Assembly: GCF_002019705.1 (NCBI RefSeq)
Contig: NZ_KV917377.1
Coordinates: 1,548,565-1,612,564, forward strand
DNA length: 64,000 bases
Direction of reading: 5' to 3'
From: Shouchella patagoniensis
GTDB lineage: Bacteria; Bacillota; Bacilli; Bacillales; Bacillaceae_D
The notes below the pieces were generated by a model, which was not told the DNA's origin, ran no database searches, and saw nothing but the letters and a program-made list of their open reading frames with translations. Below, piece by piece: positions 11,339 through 22,231 of the stretch (positions are counted from its first letter, which is position 1; the number at the start of each line of letters is the position of its first letter). The position numbers and the translations under genes were made by a program.

Positions 11339-11976
11339 GATGTTTCCACGATAGACAGCAAATCATCCATTGATCGTAGCACATAGTCCGGATTGAGAGA
11401 ACGAATATATGATTGGCCCTTAAAAGCCCAGCCAACTGCGGCAGTTTTCGTCCCAGCATTTCTTCCTGCATCTATATCGTGAGAGTTATCCCCAACCATA
11501 ATTGCTTGCTCCGGGACAGAACCTAACTGTTTAAGCGCATTAAAGAGGGGCTCTGGGTGAGGCTTTTCATGTGTAACATGGTCAAAGCCAACCACTACGT
11601 CAAAGTAACGATCAAGACCTGTTAATGTTAAACCCATCTTAGCTGTTTCACTTATTTTCGTTGTCACGATTGCTAGTTTTATACCACGATCATGTAACTG
11701 CTTCACGCCTTCTTTTACTCCCTGATATTCTGCGACAAGCATATCATGGTGCAAGTGGTTAAAATCCCTATAAGTTTTAATGTATTCATCTGTTTTAGAC
11801 GCATTTATTGAACTAAAAGTTTCGTATAAAGAAGGTCCAATAAAGGGCAATACTGTTTCTCGTTTATAAATTCCCGGGTAGTCAGGTTCAAGTGTGTGTA
11901 AAAAGGATTGAACAATCAATTCATTTGTATTAATAAGTGTCCCATCTAAATCAAACAAAACCGTATCAATGCTCAT
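11335..11976 (-). CDS. ppaX: Pyrophosphatase PpaX (HAD family)
   Basis: HAD hydrolase that splits the pyrophosphate produced when HPr kinase/phosphorylase dephosphorylates HPr-Ser-P. Motif I is DLDGTLINT, motif II VTTK, and motifs [13 protein letters not shown] and [12 protein letters not shown] at 11976 follows AAGGAGG with good spacing and gives 213 residues, close to the 216 of B. subtilis. The longer ORF reading overlaps yvoD unnecessarily. Confidence 0.94.
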   Translation of the reverse strand: MSIDTVLFDLDGTLINTNELIVQSFLHTLEPDYPGIYKRETVLPFIGPSLYETFSSINASKTDEYIKTYRDFNHLHHDMLVAEYQGVKEGVKQLHDRGIKLAIVTTKISETAKMGLTLTGLDRYFDVVVGFDHVTHEKPHPEPLFNALKQLGSVPEQAIMVGDNSHDIDAGRNAGTKTAAVGWAFKGQSYIRSLNPDYVLRSMDDLLSIVETS

Positions 11977-12919
11977 AAATAGCCTCCTTATTGTAGATCT
12001 CCCTGTTTTTCTTTTCAAGCTGCGTCCAAATTCGCGAAATAACGATTGTCAGCAATAACGCAGTCACGAGCCTTATTAACAGTAATGGCCAGACAGGTAT
12101 ACCAAGCACCAGAAATACAACAGTATCCTCAACTACCGCATGACAAGCAACAAGAAAAATAAAGACAATGTAGAGATCTTTCTTTCTTACTCTGTCTTGT
12201 TTTACAGCTTCAATCATTACACCTGCTCCATAAGCAAGACCGATTGTTAACCCCGAAGCAAGAGTAACTGAGGTGTTCCGATCCACACCAATTAAGCGGG
12301 TTAACGGCGCAAGCCATTTAGAAATGACGTTGAGCCAACCTCTCTCTCTCATGATCTGTACAACAAGCATTAATGGGATAACGATTACAGCAAGTTGAAT
12401 GACTCCCCAGAATGCTGTTTCTAATCCCACTAAGATAATCGCCCCCCATCCAGTTACCTCAGCAGCCGTAGCGGAAGTTGAAGCTAAACCATATACAGCT
12501 TGCTCACTCCCACCACTCCAAACTAGATTGATGACAAGTGCAGAAAAGAACGCTAAAAATAGACGTACAGCAATGATTGGCGCTACTTTAATACCAACCT
12601 TAGTCGCAACTGCCGATTCAACAATGAGATTATGAGAAAACGACAACATAATGGCTAATATAAAAACTTCTTTTACAGTTAATTCGAGTGATAAAATCGC
12701 ACCAATCCCTGCAAATAAGTTCAAAACATTTCCGATTACTAATGGAATTGCCGCTTCACCAGGAAGTCCAATTAAGTTCATTATCGGGGCAATTAAATTA
12801 GCAATCCAATCAAGTACCGGTGTATAACCGAGCAACGTCACAAACAATGTAATCGGGAATATAATTTTCCCTAACGTCCATGTTGTTGCTAGTCCTGATA
12901 ATAATCCTCTCCTTATCAT
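11966..12919 (-). CDS. yvoD: Nucleoside-recognition (Gate) domain membrane protein
   Basis: 317 residues with about eight hydrophobic segments arranged as two Gate repeats ([16 protein letters not shown] early and [13 protein letters not shown] later). This family resembles the gating part of nucleoside and sporulation transport proteins (SpmA/SpmB-like); the substrate is not known. It overlaps ppaX by 11 bp and follows lgt, the place of yvoD in B. subtilis. Confidence 0.82.
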   Translation of the reverse strand: MIRRGLLSGLATTWTLGKIIFPITLFVTLLGYTPVLDWIANLIAPIMNLIGLPGEAAIPLVIGNVLNLFAGIGAILSLELTVKEVFILAIMLSFSHNLIVESAVATKVGIKVAPIIAVRLFLAFFSALVINLVWSGGSEQAVYGLASTSATAAEVTGWGAIILVGLETAFWGVIQLAVIVIPLMLVVQIMRERGWLNVISKWLAPLTRLIGVDRNTSVTLASGLTIGLAYGAGVMIEAVKQDRVRKKDLYIVFIFLVACHAVVEDTVVFLVLGIPVWPLLLIRLVTALLLTIVISRIWTQLEKKNREIYNKEAIYEH

Positions 12920-12942
12920 CCTTGTAACAACCTTCTTTCTCT

Positions 12943-13770
12943 CTACTTCGACTTATTGCCTCCATCATCTAAGTAACGAGGCGGATTTACGATCAAGCGA
13001 CGGTATATCCATAGAATAATTGCAACAGCGATTAGTATAATCGATATTAGTTGCGCTGTCCGTAATGACTCTCCGATTAATAAATAATCAAGACGTATAC
13101 CCTCAATAAAAAAGCGACCAACTGAATACCAAATCATATAACTAAAGAAAAGTTCACCTTGTCGCAAATTCACACGACGAAGAAGAATTAATAAAATAAC
13201 CCCAACTATACTCCAAAGAGATTCATAAAGGAAAGTAGGATGATAATATGTACCTCCAATATACATTTGGTTAATAATCCAATCTGGTAATAAAAGTCCT
13301 TCCAAAAAATCTCGTGATACCGGTCCACCATAAACTTCTTGATTCACAAAATTGCCCCAACGTCCAATAGCCTGACCGATTAAAATTGCTGGAGCAGCTA
13401 CGTCTGCAATTTTCCAGAAAGATAACTTTTTTACACGCGCAAAAACAATCGCTGTAACAACTGCACCAATTAAGGCGCCATGAATCGCGATCCCGCCTTC
13501 TCGTAAATAAAACACACTGACTGGGTTATCGGCGAATTGATCCCAGCGAAATATAACATAATACAACCTTGCTGAAATAATTGAAATAGGCAATGCCCAC
13601 ACAAGCAAATCAGCAAAAGTCTCTTTAGGTAACCCTCTTCTTTCACTTTCATATCGAGTCCATAAATAAGCTACCCCAACCCCCGAAAGGATTAGAACTG
13701 CATACCAATAAATATCAATGGGCCCTAAAGATAAAAACACACGGTTCAACGGTTCAATCTGTTCTTCCAT
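12943..13770 (-). CDS. lgt: Prolipoprotein diacylglyceryl transferase
   Basis: 275-residue membrane enzyme that adds diacylglycerol to the lipobox cysteine of prelipoproteins. Seven hydrophobic segments. Lgt signature [15 protein letters not shown] near residue 140, and HPTFLYES further on. The ATG is 8 nt after AAGGAG. Substrates in this window include OppA and the lipoprotein at 35996. Confidence 0.96.
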   Translation of the reverse strand: MEEQIEPLNRVFLSLGPIDIYWYAVLILSGVGVAYLWTRYESERRGLPKETFADLLVWALPISIISARLYYVIFRWDQFADNPVSVFYLREGGIAIHGALIGAVVTAIVFARVKKLSFWKIADVAAPAILIGQAIGRWGNFVNQEVYGGPVSRDFLEGLLLPDWIINQMYIGGTYYHPTFLYESLWSIVGVILLILLRRVNLRQGELFFSYMIWYSVGRFFIEGIRLDYLLIGESLRTAQLISIILIAVAIILWIYRRLIVNPPRYLDDGGNKSK

Positions 13771-13789
13771 CCGTTACACTCCTTTTCCA

Positions 13790-14722
13790 TTAAAATTCGT
13801 TATCTCCCTGTTCAATCACTTGAGTTAAACGTTCAGAAAACTCTTGTGCAGCATTAAATCCTAGGCGTTTTAAACGAAAATTCATGGCCGCTACCTCAAT
13901 AATAACAGCAAGATTTCGACCAGGCCGAACCGGGATTGTTAGTTTTGTAATTTCTGTATCAAATATTTTCATCTTATCTTCTTCAAGTCCTAAACGATCA
14001 TATGCTTTCTTTTGGTCCCATAATTCTAAATTCATACATAAACTAATACGTTTAAACGGCCTCACCGCACCTGCACCGAATAAGGTCATCACATTAATAA
14101 TCCCTAATCCGCGTATTTCTAGCAAGTGTTGCAGCAGTGGAGGTGGATGACCAACAAGCGTATCTTCATTTTGTTGCCTAATTTCAACTGAATCATCCGC
14201 GACAAGACGGTGACCACGACGTACGAGATCAAGAGCCGTTTCACTCTTTCCGACTCCACTTCCTCCAGTTATAAGCACCCCAATCCCATAAATATCAACT
14301 AGAACCCCATGCACAGCAGTAATTGGTGCTAATTCACTTTCCAAGAAATTTGTAACCCGACTGCTTAACTGAGTTGTTGTTAAAGTTGATCGCAAAACAG
14401 GAACATCACGTTTATCTGCTGCCTGAAGCAATTGATCAGGCGCTTCGAGCCCTCTAGACAAAATAATGCCTGGCGTATCATATGTACACAGTTTTGTCAT
14501 TCGTTCCTCTTTCTCTTGGTCAGAAAGGGATTTCAAAAAAGAAAGTTCAGTCCGCCCGATTAACTGTAATCGGCGAGCGGGGTAATATGTAAAAAAGCCA
14601 GCCATCTCAATACCAGGTCTTGAAATATCACTAGTTGTAATTGGTCTATAAATTCCTTCTTCTCCCGCCAATAATTCAAATTGGAACTTTTCTAAAATAT
14701 CATTTGCTGTTACTTTTGTCAT
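13790..14722 (-). CDS. hprK: HPr kinase/phosphorylase
   Basis: Bifunctional sensor of carbon catabolite repression that phosphorylates HPr and Crh on Ser46 and reverses it. Walker A GGSGVGKS near residue 153; HprK signature [16 protein letters not shown] near 200. Two in-frame ATGs; the second (14722) has proper spacing from AGGTG and gives 310 residues, identical in length to B. subtilis HprK. First gene of the operon ending at yvoF. Confidence 0.96.
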   Translation of the reverse strand: MTKVTANDILEKFQFELLAGEEGIYRPITTSDISRPGIEMAGFFTYYPARRLQLIGRTELSFLKSLSDQEKEERMTKLCTYDTPGIILSRGLEAPDQLLQAADKRDVPVLRSTLTTTQLSSRVTNFLESELAPITAVHGVLVDIYGIGVLITGGSGVGKSETALDLVRRGHRLVADDSVEIRQQNEDTLVGHPPPLLQHLLEIRGLGIINVMTLFGAGAVRPFKRISLCMNLELWDQKKAYDRLGLEEDKMKIFDTEITKLTIPVRPGRNLAVIIEVAAMNFRLKRLGFNAAQEFSERLTQVIEQGDNEF

Positions 14723-14768
14723 TCTCATTCACCTCATTATCCACTTGTCCATCTGCATTACTAGCCAT

Positions 14769-14777
14769 ATTGTAGCA
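14769..14777 (-). promoter_or_regulatory. Extended -10 promoter for hprK operon
   Basis: Minus-strand TGCTACAAT (TGn plus a five-of-six -10) about 50 bp upstream of hprK, with a poor -35. The remainder of the 14729-15019 gap is AT-rich and holds only the yvlD terminator. Confidence 0.5.
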
Positions 14778-14950
14778 CGATTTTTGCTGGACGCCTAAAA
14801 CAGAAAACGATGACCTGGATGAACCAATACATTTATTATGATACTGGCAATCAGATCCCTAATCTTTTTATTTTCTAACCGGGATCATTCATAAAGATAA
14901 AACTTAAACTAGATTCTTATGATCATTTTTTTAATTATTGTTTCCTTAAT

Positions 14951-14987
14951 AAAAAAACATGAGTCTGATTTAATCAGAACTCATGCC
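14951..14987 (-). terminator. Terminator after yvlD
   Basis: Minus-strand hairpin CATGAGT / ACTCATG with an inner CTGATT/AATCAG helix, followed by seven T. Confidence 0.82.
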
Positions 14988-15019
14988 CTTGAATTAACTA
15001 ACTATTGCTCGTAGTCTTA

Positions 15020-15364
15020 TCATGCTCGTTTGACTGGATTAATCAAAATTGCTTGGAACAAGGCAATAATAATCGCGGCTAGTAACGCAATACCAAATCC
15101 ATCAATTACAAAGTAACTACCCATTAACCAAGCCGCTAGCATTAACGTTAATGCACTAATGACAAACATGAACAATCCGAGAGTTAAGATCGTTATTGGC
15201 AATGTTAGTACCGTAAGCAACGGCTTTACTGTCCAATTGAGTATTGTTAATACTAACGCGGCAATAATCGCGGCACCAAAACTACTTAAATCAAAACCAG
15301 AAAACAGTCCTGACAGAAGCCACAATACAAGCGCATTTAAAAGCAGCCCTATCAGCCATCTCAT
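15020..15364 (-). CDS. yvlD: YvlD-family membrane protein
   Basis: 114 residues, almost entirely four hydrophobic helices; matches the YvlD / phage-holin superfamily IV pattern. The biochemical role is unknown. In B. subtilis the yvlABCD genes belong to the sigma-W envelope-stress regulon, and the sigma-W-like site upstream of yvlB here fits. Last of three genes; 12 bp after yvlC. Confidence 0.85.
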   Translation of the reverse strand: MRWLIGLLLNALVLWLLSGLFSGFDLSSFGAAIIAALVLTILNWTVKPLLTVLTLPITILTLGLFMFVISALTLMLAAWLMGSYFVIDGFGIALLAAIIIALFQAILINPVKRA

Positions 15365-15376
15365 GTTTATATCCTC

Positions 15377-15568
15377 CTACTCTTTATCCATTGGTATAAT
15401 GAAAGTAGCAATTACATAGGCAATTACAGTTGGCCAAACTGTTGTAAAAATCGCCAATATAACCGCAATAATTCTTATAACAGTCGGATCAACATTAAAG
15501 TACTTACCAATTCCCCCGCAAACGCCTGTAATAATTCGGCTTTCCTGCGAGCGTACTAAACGTTTCAT
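15377..15568 (-). CDS. yvlC: PspC-domain protein
   Basis: 63 residues forming a single PspC domain: an N-terminal basic stretch, the signature ITGVCGGIGKYF, then one or two membrane helices. PspC proteins take part in membrane-stress responses. Between yvlB and yvlD. Confidence 0.9.
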   Translation of the reverse strand: MKRLVRSQESRIITGVCGGIGKYFNVDPTVIRIIAVILAIFTTVWPTVIAYVIATFIIPMDKE

Positions 15569-15634
15569 CTAAATCTCCCTTTCTTACCTCACACTTTCCT
15601 TGTTTTCCTTCTATTTCTATTAACTAAACATACA

Positions 15635-16729
15635 CTACTTATCTTGTAGCGTGATACTTCCTGTGTTAGCAACAGCGTGGACTCTCACACGAGTAGACTG
15701 GCCCGAATTTGCGGTTACTTGCATATAACGTTGACCAATGTCTTTCTTTTCATCAACCACTTCTGAAAAAGCCAGACGGTTGTTAATTGACCCAACATTT
15801 GACTTTAACTTACCATCAAAGCGAACTTGATCTGAAACATGCAGTTTTAAACTACCAGTTGTTGTTTTCAAGTCTACATAACCAGATTCTCCAGTATCCT
15901 CAATTTCGTAGGAAATAGAGCCATTCACTGTTTCCACATCAGCATCTTGAATCGCACCTGTGACTTTAATTGTACCATTTAACGTTTTTGCCTCAAGTAA
16001 TTGCAATTTGCCACCTTCACAATTAATGCTCCCATTAACGGTTTCAATTGAAGCTTTTTTAGAAATAAGACCTTCCGTTTTTATCAAACCATTTGTCGTA
16101 TTCGCCTCAAATGTCTCCACCTTTAGAGAGTCGCCTTTTAAGGAACCGTTAAAGGTATAAAGCTTCATATGATTATACGACGCTTCTGGTACGTAAAGAG
16201 TCGCATTTACTTTCATTGTTTTAGACTTAGTTTCAAAAAGAAGCTTTTCTTCCGTAACTGAAAAAGTTGATTCGTTTAAGAAAAACGTTTTCGCTTCTTC
16301 CTCATCACTCATGCGGTACACTTTTACTTGGCATTCTATTCGTACGTCTGGTTTATCCCATGGTATAACCTCTACCGATCCATTATCTAGCAGGACATGA
16401 ACGGTGTTTGGCGTAATATTTTGATGTTGAAAGATATGATCAACCTCTGTAGCCGCTCCAAAATTGAAGTCAAAATCACCGTCCTTAACTTTCTGAATGG
16501 CTGATTCAAAAAAACCTGTAAGCTTTGAAAAAGGCGTTTCCTCCGATGTCTCTTTTCGTTGTTGTTTTTGTTTATATGAGTCTCCACCCGTTTCATCTAA
16601 ATCCGTGGTTAATGCTTTTGACGATGTATCTTCCTGTCCTTTGCCAACTGCGTCAAGTAATTTCAAACCTTCTTCAGCGGAAACTTTTCCATCCTCAATC
16701 ATTTTTAAAATCATTTTTCGCTCTTCCAC
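15635..16729 (-). CDS. yvlB: DUF4097-family beta-helix protein with N-terminal SHOCT-like domain
   Basis: 364 residues. The first about 30 (ILKMIEDGKVSAEEGLKLLD) resemble the short helical domain found at the N-terminus of bacterial stress proteins. After a charged linker come repeated short beta strands (VETVNGSI-type turns), a DUF4097 adhesin-like beta-helix. No signal peptide is visible, so it is probably cytoplasmic. GTG start, 8 nt after GGAG. First gene of yvlB-yvlC-yvlD. Confidence 0.83.
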   Translation of the reverse strand: MEERKMILKMIEDGKVSAEEGLKLLDAVGKGQEDTSSKALTTDLDETGGDSYKQKQQRKETSEETPFSKLTGFFESAIQKVKDGDFDFNFGAATEVDHIFQHQNITPNTVHVLLDNGSVEVIPWDKPDVRIECQVKVYRMSDEEEAKTFFLNESTFSVTEEKLLFETKSKTMKVNATLYVPEASYNHMKLYTFNGSLKGDSLKVETFEANTTNGLIKTEGLISKKASIETVNGSINCEGGKLQLLEAKTLNGTIKVTGAIQDADVETVNGSISYEIEDTGESGYVDLKTTTGSLKLHVSDQVRFDGKLKSNVGSINNRLAFSEVVDEKKDIGQRYMQVTANSGQSTRVRVHAVANTGSITLQDK

Positions 16730-16768
16730 GGCAATCGCTCCTTTTGCTTTTTTATACTTCTATCTTAT

Positions 16769-16795
16769 TACGAAGCAGCTAGGCAACATGTTTCA
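16769..16795 (-). promoter_or_regulatory. Sigma-W-like promoter of yvlBCD
   Basis: Minus strand TGAAAC (16795-16790), 17-bp spacer, CGTA (16772-16769). Sigma-W promoters are TGAAAC, about 16 bp, CGTA. The downstream genes are sigma-W targets in B. subtilis, which supports the call. Confidence 0.55.
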
Positions 16796-16802
16796 ATTTC
16801 CG

Positions 16803-19676
16803 TTAACTTTTCTGGCCTGCGCCTTCTAACTGAGCTTCAAGTCTTGCCTTATCGCGCTCTAATATGGGCTTTAAATACTGACCTGTATAAGAGCCAACCG
16901 TTTCAGCTACAACCTCTGGGGTTCCTTCTGCGACAAGCATTCCCCCTCCAACGCCACCTTCTGGTCCTAAGTCGATAATATGATCTACCGTTTTAATGAC
17001 ATCTAAGTTGTGCTCGATCACAAGAACAGTATCACCATTATCAACTAAACGTTGCAACACTTTTAACAAGCGATCAATATCATCCACATGCAAGCCAGTC
17101 GTTGGTTCATCTAGAATATACAATGTCCGTCCTGTTGGCCTTTTATGAAGTTGTGACGCCAATTTCACCCGTTGCGCTTCTCCACCTGATAAGGTTGTTG
17201 CTGGCTGACCTAAACGAATATATCCTAGTCCCACATCAATTAAGGTTTGAATTTTCCGTTTGATCTTTGGAATGCTTCCAAAGAATTCAACTCCTTCTTC
17301 AACCGTCATTGCTAGTACATCAGCAATCGCTTTTCCTTTATATGTGACTTCTAATGTTTCACGATTATACCTTTTTCCATGACAAACTTCACAAGGAACA
17401 TAAACGTCAGGTAAAAAATGCATCTCTATTTTTATGATGCCATCACCTTTACATGCCTCGCAACGCCCACCTTTTACATTAAAACTAAAGCGCCCTTTTT
17501 TATAACCACGCACTTTCGCTTCGTTCGTCATCGCAAAGACATCACGAATATCATCAAAAACACTTGTGTAAGTTGCTGGGTTTGACCTTGGCGTACGACC
17601 AATTGGCGATTGATCAATATCAATCACTTTATCCATTTCATTAATGCCCACAATCTCTTTATGCTTGCCTGGCTTTCCTTTTGCTCGATGAATCTTTTGA
17701 GCAAGTGCTTTATGAACAATTTCATTAATCAATGTACTCTTACCAGAACCAGAGACTCCAGTCACAGCCATAAACACACCAAGAGGAAAAGTCACATCAA
17801 TGTTCCGTAGATTATTTGCTGCAGCCTTTTTCACCGTAAAACTACGATCTGTTAAAGATCTGCGTTCAGAAGGAACAGGAATAAATTTCTCACCTGATAG
17901 ATACTGACCTGTTAGAGAATTTGAATCTTCTATAAGCTCTTTTGGCGTACCTTGTGCAGTTACAAAACCACCGTGTACACCGGCTCCCGGACCAATATCA
18001 ATGATATGATCTGCTGCAAGCATCGTATCTTCATCATGTTCAACAACAATTAATGTATTTCCTAAATCCCTCATGCGCTTCAATGTTTCAATCAATCGGT
18101 CATTATCTCGTTGATGAAGACCAATTGAGGGTTCGTCAAGAATATAGAGCACTCCCATGAGCGATGATCCAATTTGTGTTGCTAGTCGAATTCGCTGTGC
18201 TTCCCCACCAGATAATGTCCCAGCGGCACGAGAAAGAGTTAAATAATCTAGGCCAACGTTAATTAAGAATCCGATTCTGTCTTCAATCTCTTTCAGAATT
18301 AATCGCGAAATTGCACGATCTTTTTCTGAGAGATCTAGTTCATTAATAAATACAGATGCGTCTGCACAAGAAAGCTGACTTACTTCGCCAATATGTTTAC
18401 CACCTACAAATACAGCAAGCGTTTCTTTTTTTAATCGATAACCTTTGCATGTAGGGCAGTTTTTCTGTGCCATATATGATTCCATTTGATCACGGATGTA
18501 ATCAGAGCTTGTTTCTCTGTAACGGCGGGCAATGTTCGTTAACACACCCTCGAATAAAATCATATGCTCGCGAACTCGACCAAAATCATTTTCATAATGG
18601 AAAAAGATCTTTTCTTTACCACTTCCGTTTAATAAAATGCTTTGCAGTTTTTCTGGTAAGTCCTCAAAGGGCTTATCCATATCAATACTAAAATGATCGC
18701 AAACCGCCTCTAACAACTGTGGATAGTATGTGGAACTAGTTGGTTCCCATGGAGCAATTGCATGCTCGCGTAAAGATCTCGAAGGATCAGGAATAACTAA
18801 TTCACTATCTACCTCTAACTTCACACCAAGCCCGTCACATGTTTGGCAAGCCCCGTACGGACTGTTAAATGAAAACGCTCGTGGCTCAAGCTCTGGGATT
18901 GAGAATCCGCATTCAGGACATGCGTGATGTTGGCTAAATAACAGCTCTTCGCCATCAATTATATCGACTAACACTCTCCCATCAGCAAGAGTAAGAGCAG
19001 TCTCAAGCGAATCTGCAATTCTCGTTTGGACGCCCTCCTTAATTACAACACGGTCAATCACAACTTCTATATTGTGCTTTTTATTCTTCTCAAGCTCAAT
19101 GACTTCTGCCGCTTCCATCATTTCTCCGTTAATGCGGACACGAACATAGCCGTCTTTCTTTATTTGTTCAAGTACTTTTACATGGGTCCCTTTTCGTCCA
19201 GATACAACGGGAGCCATAATTTGCATTTTTGTTTTCTCTGGATAATCAAGTATCCGATCAACCATTTGCTGCACCGTCTGTGAAGAAATTTCAATACCAT
19301 GCCGTGGACATATAGGTCGTCCAATTCTTGCATAAAGTAAACGCAAATAATCATGAATCTCCGTTACCGTTCCTACTGTCGAGCGAGGATTACGGCTTGT
19401 TGTCTTCTGATCTATCGATATTGCAGGTGAAAGTCCTTCTATTGAATCCACATCAGGTTTGTCCATTTGCCCAAGAAATTGACGAGCATAAGCGGACAAC
19501 GATTCCACATATCTCCGTTGTCCTTCTGCATAGATTGTATCAAATGCCAGCGACGACTTCCCTGAACCAGATAATCCGGTTAGAACAACTAATTTGCCCC
19601 TTGGTATGGAAACATCCATATTCTTTAAATTGTTGGAGCGAGCTCCCTTAACCACAATTTGTTCGTGTGCCATCAT
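16803..19676 (-). CDS. uvrA: Excinuclease ABC subunit A
   Basis: 957-residue DNA-damage recognition ATPase of nucleotide excision repair. Two ABC modules: Walker [10 protein letters not shown] near residue 33 and GVSGSGKST near 640, and signatures LSGGEAQR in both. Zinc-binding cysteine clusters include CPECG...CQTC and CEAC...CEVC. Two adjacent ATGs (19676 and 19673); the second begins [12 protein letters not shown] and has the better spacing from GGAAGG. One base separates it from the uvrB stop. No clear terminator follows. Confidence 0.98.
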   Translation of the reverse strand: MMAHEQIVVKGARSNNLKNMDVSIPRGKLVVLTGLSGSGKSSLAFDTIYAEGQRRYVESLSAYARQFLGQMDKPDVDSIEGLSPAISIDQKTTSRNPRSTVGTVTEIHDYLRLLYARIGRPICPRHGIEISSQTVQQMVDRILDYPEKTKMQIMAPVVSGRKGTHVKVLEQIKKDGYVRVRINGEMMEAAEVIELEKNKKHNIEVVIDRVVIKEGVQTRIADSLETALTLADGRVLVDIIDGEELLFSQHHACPECGFSIPELEPRAFSFNSPYGACQTCDGLGVKLEVDSELVIPDPSRSLREHAIAPWEPTSSTYYPQLLEAVCDHFSIDMDKPFEDLPEKLQSILLNGSGKEKIFFHYENDFGRVREHMILFEGVLTNIARRYRETSSDYIRDQMESYMAQKNCPTCKGYRLKKETLAVFVGGKHIGEVSQLSCADASVFINELDLSEKDRAISRLILKEIEDRIGFLINVGLDYLTLSRAAGTLSGGEAQRIRLATQIGSSLMGVLYILDEPSIGLHQRDNDRLIETLKRMRDLGNTLIVVEHDEDTMLAADHIIDIGPGAGVHGGFVTAQGTPKELIEDSNSLTGQYLSGEKFIPVPSERRSLTDRSFTVKKAAANNLRNIDVTFPLGVFMAVTGVSGSGKSTLINEIVHKALAQKIHRAKGKPGKHKEIVGINEMDKVIDIDQSPIGRTPRSNPATYTSVFDDIRDVFAMTNEAKVRGYKKGRFSFNVKGGRCEACKGDGIIKIEMHFLPDVYVPCEVCHGKRYNRETLEVTYKGKAIADVLAMTVEEGVEFFGSIPKIKRKIQTLIDVGLGYIRLGQPATTLSGGEAQRVKLASQLHKRPTGRTLYILDEPTTGLHVDDIDRLLKVLQRLVDNGDTVLVIEHNLDVIKTVDHIIDLGPEGGVGGGMLVAEGTPEVVAETVGSYTGQYLKPILERDKARLEAQLEGAGQKS

Positions 19677-19677
19677 G

Positions 19678-21660
19678 TCATCCTTCCGCTTTAAGTTCTA
19701 ACAACATATCGCGTAGCTCTGCCGCCCGCTCAAAGTTCAATTCTTTTGCCGCTTGTTTCATTTCAATTTCTACACGTTCTATTGTCGCGTGACGCTCTTT
19801 TTTCGTCATTTTTTGCTGTGGAACAGGAGCCGCATCATAATCACCCGATTCTTCCGCGGCATAAGTAGCTTGGACTACATCAGGAATTCGCTTCTGAATT
19901 GTTTTTGGGGTAATGCCATGTTCATCATTAAAGGCTTGTTGTATTGCACGCCGCCTTTTTGTTTCACTAATAGCGATTTCCATCGATTTTGTTGTTTTAT
20001 CTGCATACATAATGACGCGCCCGTGCTCATTCCTTGCCGCACGACCAATTGTTTGAATTAGCGAACGTTCAGCTCGTAAAAAACCTTCTTTATCGGCATC
20101 AAGAATCGCAACTAACGAAACTTCTGGTATATCTAACCCTTCTCGAAGCAAGTTAATCCCAATTAATACATCAAACGTACCTAGCCTTAATTGACGAATA
20201 ATTTCCAGCCGCTCAAGTGTTTTAATTTCAGAATGAAGGTACCGAACCTTAATCCCAATTTCTTTTAAGTAATCAGTTAAATCCTCTGACATTTTTTTCG
20301 TTAACGTTGTCACAAGAACTCTCTCATCTTTAGCAACTTGATCATGAATTTCTCCAATCAAATCGTCTATTTGTCCTTCAATTGGACGAATTTCAATTGG
20401 TGGGTCTAACAATCCAGTTGGACGAATGACTTGTTCCACCATTTCCGGTGTATGTTCGAGCTCATATGCTCCTGGTGTGGCTGACACATAAACTGATTGT
20501 CCAACTTTTTCTTGAAATTCTTCGAACCGTAATGGGCGGTTATCTAACGCTGAAGGCAATCGGAAGCCATGATTAACTAGAATCTCTTTTCGAGCTCTAT
20601 CTCCGTTATACATTCCTCTTACTTGAGGGAGAGTGACATGAGATTCATCCACAATTAAAAGAAAGTCATCTGGAAAGAAGTCAAGCAATGTATATGGCGT
20701 TGCTCCTGCTTGGCGTAAAGTCAAATGACGAGAATAGTTTTCTATGCCAGAACAGAAACCCATTTCAGCCATCATCTCCAAATCATATCGGGTTCTTTGT
20801 TCCAGACGCTGAGCTTCAAGTAACTTTCCTTCTTCATTCATCATTTTAAGCTGTTTTTCAAGTTCTACTTCTATATTAGCAATTGCTTTTTTCATCTTTT
20901 CTTCTCTTGTAACAAAGTGTGATGCTGGAAAAATTGATACATGGTTACGCTCGCCTTTTATTTCTCCAGTGAGTGCATCAACTTCAGTCATGCGATCAAT
21001 TTCATCGCCAAAGAATTCAACACGGATACACTGTTCGTCTCGTGAAGCTGGGAAAATCTCAACTACATCACCGCGCACTCGAAAAGTTCCACGGGTAAAG
21101 TTTATATCATTACGGTCATATTGAATATCAACGAGCCTCCGTAGCAATTCATTACGATCAATTTCCATCCCAGTACGAATTGATAATACAAGGTCCCGAT
21201 ATTCTTCTGGAGATCCTAAACCATAAATACAAGAAACACTAGCAATGATAATAACATCTCGTCGTTCAAATAATGAACTTGTCGCAGAATGACGAAGTTT
21301 ATCAATCTCATCATTAATACTTGCATCTTTTTCAATAAATGTATCAGAAGATGGCACATAGGCCTCTGGTTGGTAATAATCATAGTAACTGACGAAATAC
21401 TCAACTGCATTATTTGGAAAGAATTGCTTAAATTCACTATACAGTTGTCCAGCTAGCGTTTTATTATGAGCCATTATCAATGTTGGCTTATTTACGGCCT
21501 GAATTACATTCGACATCGTGAATGTTTTACCAGTGCCGGTAGCCCCTAATAAAGTCTGGTGTTTATCGCCGTTTTCAATTCCGCTAACAATCTTCTTGAT
21601 TGCTTTAGGCTGATCTCCTTGAGGAGAGTAGTCTGATACTAATTGAAACTTCTGATCCAT
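19678..21660 (-). CDS. uvrB: Excinuclease ABC subunit B
   Basis: 660-residue damage-verification helicase. Walker [12 protein letters not shown] near residue 40, beta-hairpin region [12 protein letters not shown], helicase motif VDESHVT, motif [11 protein letters not shown], and a C-terminal UVR domain ([14 protein letters not shown]) that contacts UvrC. The ribosome site before the ATG is weak. Co-transcribed with uvrA. The csbA gene that precedes uvrB in B. subtilis is not here. Confidence 0.98.
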   Translation of the reverse strand: MDQKFQLVSDYSPQGDQPKAIKKIVSGIENGDKHQTLLGATGTGKTFTMSNVIQAVNKPTLIMAHNKTLAGQLYSEFKQFFPNNAVEYFVSYYDYYQPEAYVPSSDTFIEKDASINDEIDKLRHSATSSLFERRDVIIIASVSCIYGLGSPEEYRDLVLSIRTGMEIDRNELLRRLVDIQYDRNDINFTRGTFRVRGDVVEIFPASRDEQCIRVEFFGDEIDRMTEVDALTGEIKGERNHVSIFPASHFVTREEKMKKAIANIEVELEKQLKMMNEEGKLLEAQRLEQRTRYDLEMMAEMGFCSGIENYSRHLTLRQAGATPYTLLDFFPDDFLLIVDESHVTLPQVRGMYNGDRARKEILVNHGFRLPSALDNRPLRFEEFQEKVGQSVYVSATPGAYELEHTPEMVEQVIRPTGLLDPPIEIRPIEGQIDDLIGEIHDQVAKDERVLVTTLTKKMSEDLTDYLKEIGIKVRYLHSEIKTLERLEIIRQLRLGTFDVLIGINLLREGLDIPEVSLVAILDADKEGFLRAERSLIQTIGRAARNEHGRVIMYADKTTKSMEIAISETKRRRAIQQAFNDEHGITPKTIQKRIPDVVQATYAAEESGDYDAAPVPQQKMTKKERHATIERVEIEMKQAAKELNFERAAELRDMLLELKAEG

Positions 21661-21812
21661 AGCCTATTGGCGTCACTTAGAGAGCCTTACATCTACTTGA
21701 GCGACTGCCTTCCTCCTCTTCATTTGTTTATCAGTTTCGTATTCCCTGATCATGTATACATAAAACAATTACCTAACAACTGTATTTCATACCTTAGTAC
21801 ATTTTGTCATTG

Positions 21813-21826
21813 TAAACAAACGTTCG
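21813..21826 (-). promoter_or_regulatory. LexA (DinR) operator of uvrBA
   Basis: Minus-strand CGAACGTTTGTTTA matches the Bacillus SOS consensus CGAAC-N4-GTTYC at all but one or two positions and lies just downstream of the -10, the usual place for repression. Confidence 0.65.
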
Positions 21827-21831
21827 CTTTT

Positions 21832-21840
21832 ATTATAGCA
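21832..21840 (-). promoter_or_regulatory. Extended -10 promoter of uvrBA
   Basis: Minus-strand TGCTATAAT: a perfect -10 with TGn extension and no good -35. The predicted leader before uvrB is about 165 nt; nothing else is recognised in it. Confidence 0.65.
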
Positions 21841-21869
21841 TATCCGTTCTTGAATACCTACAAACAAAA

Positions 21870-21883
21870 CGAACGTACGTACT
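21870..21883. promoter_or_regulatory. Possible second LexA half-conserved site
   Basis: CGAACGTACGTACT has a perfect left half-site and two mismatches in the right half. It lies about 40 bp upstream of the uvrBA -10 and could assist the main operator; weak evidence. Confidence 0.35.
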
Positions 21884-21957
21884 ATATTATTCCAATGGTG
21901 TCGCATTGTTTTAGCTAACCATTCTTTAGTACTAGACGTTTTAGTAAACCTCATGTA

Positions 21958-21966
21958 TGATAAAAT
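21958..21966 (+). promoter_or_regulatory. Extended -10 promoter of the riboswitch-transporter unit
   Basis: TGATAAAAT (TGn plus TAAAAT) ends about 26 bp before the riboswitch P1 helix. No convincing -35 is seen. Confidence 0.5.
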
Positions 21967-21991
21967 GCATATTATATTAAAATTGAATAGG

Positions 21992-22112
21992 TATCTTCGG
22001 GGCAGGTGAAAATCCTGACCGGCGGTTAAAGCCCGCGACTCTTTGTCTAAGGATAAAGACTGATCTGGTGGAACTCCAGAGCCGACGGTTATAGTCCGGA
22101 TGGGAGAAGATC
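21992..22112 (+). ncRNA. FMN riboswitch (RFN element)
   Basis: The conserved RFN strings are in order: TATCTTCGGGGCAGGGTG-like start (here GGGGCAGGTGAAA), TCCTGACCGGCGGTTAAAGC, GATCTGGTGGAACTCCAGAG, GCCGACGGTTATAGTCCGG and GATGGGAGAAGAT. P1 is closed by ATCTTC (21993-21998) and GAAGAT (22106-22111). Binding of FMN should favour the terminator that follows, switching off the transporter gene. Confidence 0.96.
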
Positions 22113-22149
22113 ATAAAGTAAACAGATGGGTAACCATTGTTTATTTGTG

Positions 22150-22197
22150 CAGCCCTGGATCGTATTACTTGATTCAGGGCTGTTTTTGATTTTTTTT
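22150..22197 (+). terminator. Riboswitch-controlled terminator
   Basis: Hairpin CAGCCCTG / CAGGGCTG with a 17-nt loop, then TTTTTGATTTTTTT. It sits between the FMN aptamer and the transporter start, the normal expression platform. Confidence 0.88.
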
Positions 22198-22231
22198 AGA
22201 AGGCCTTTCACTAAAAGGAGCTTGTAAGGCA

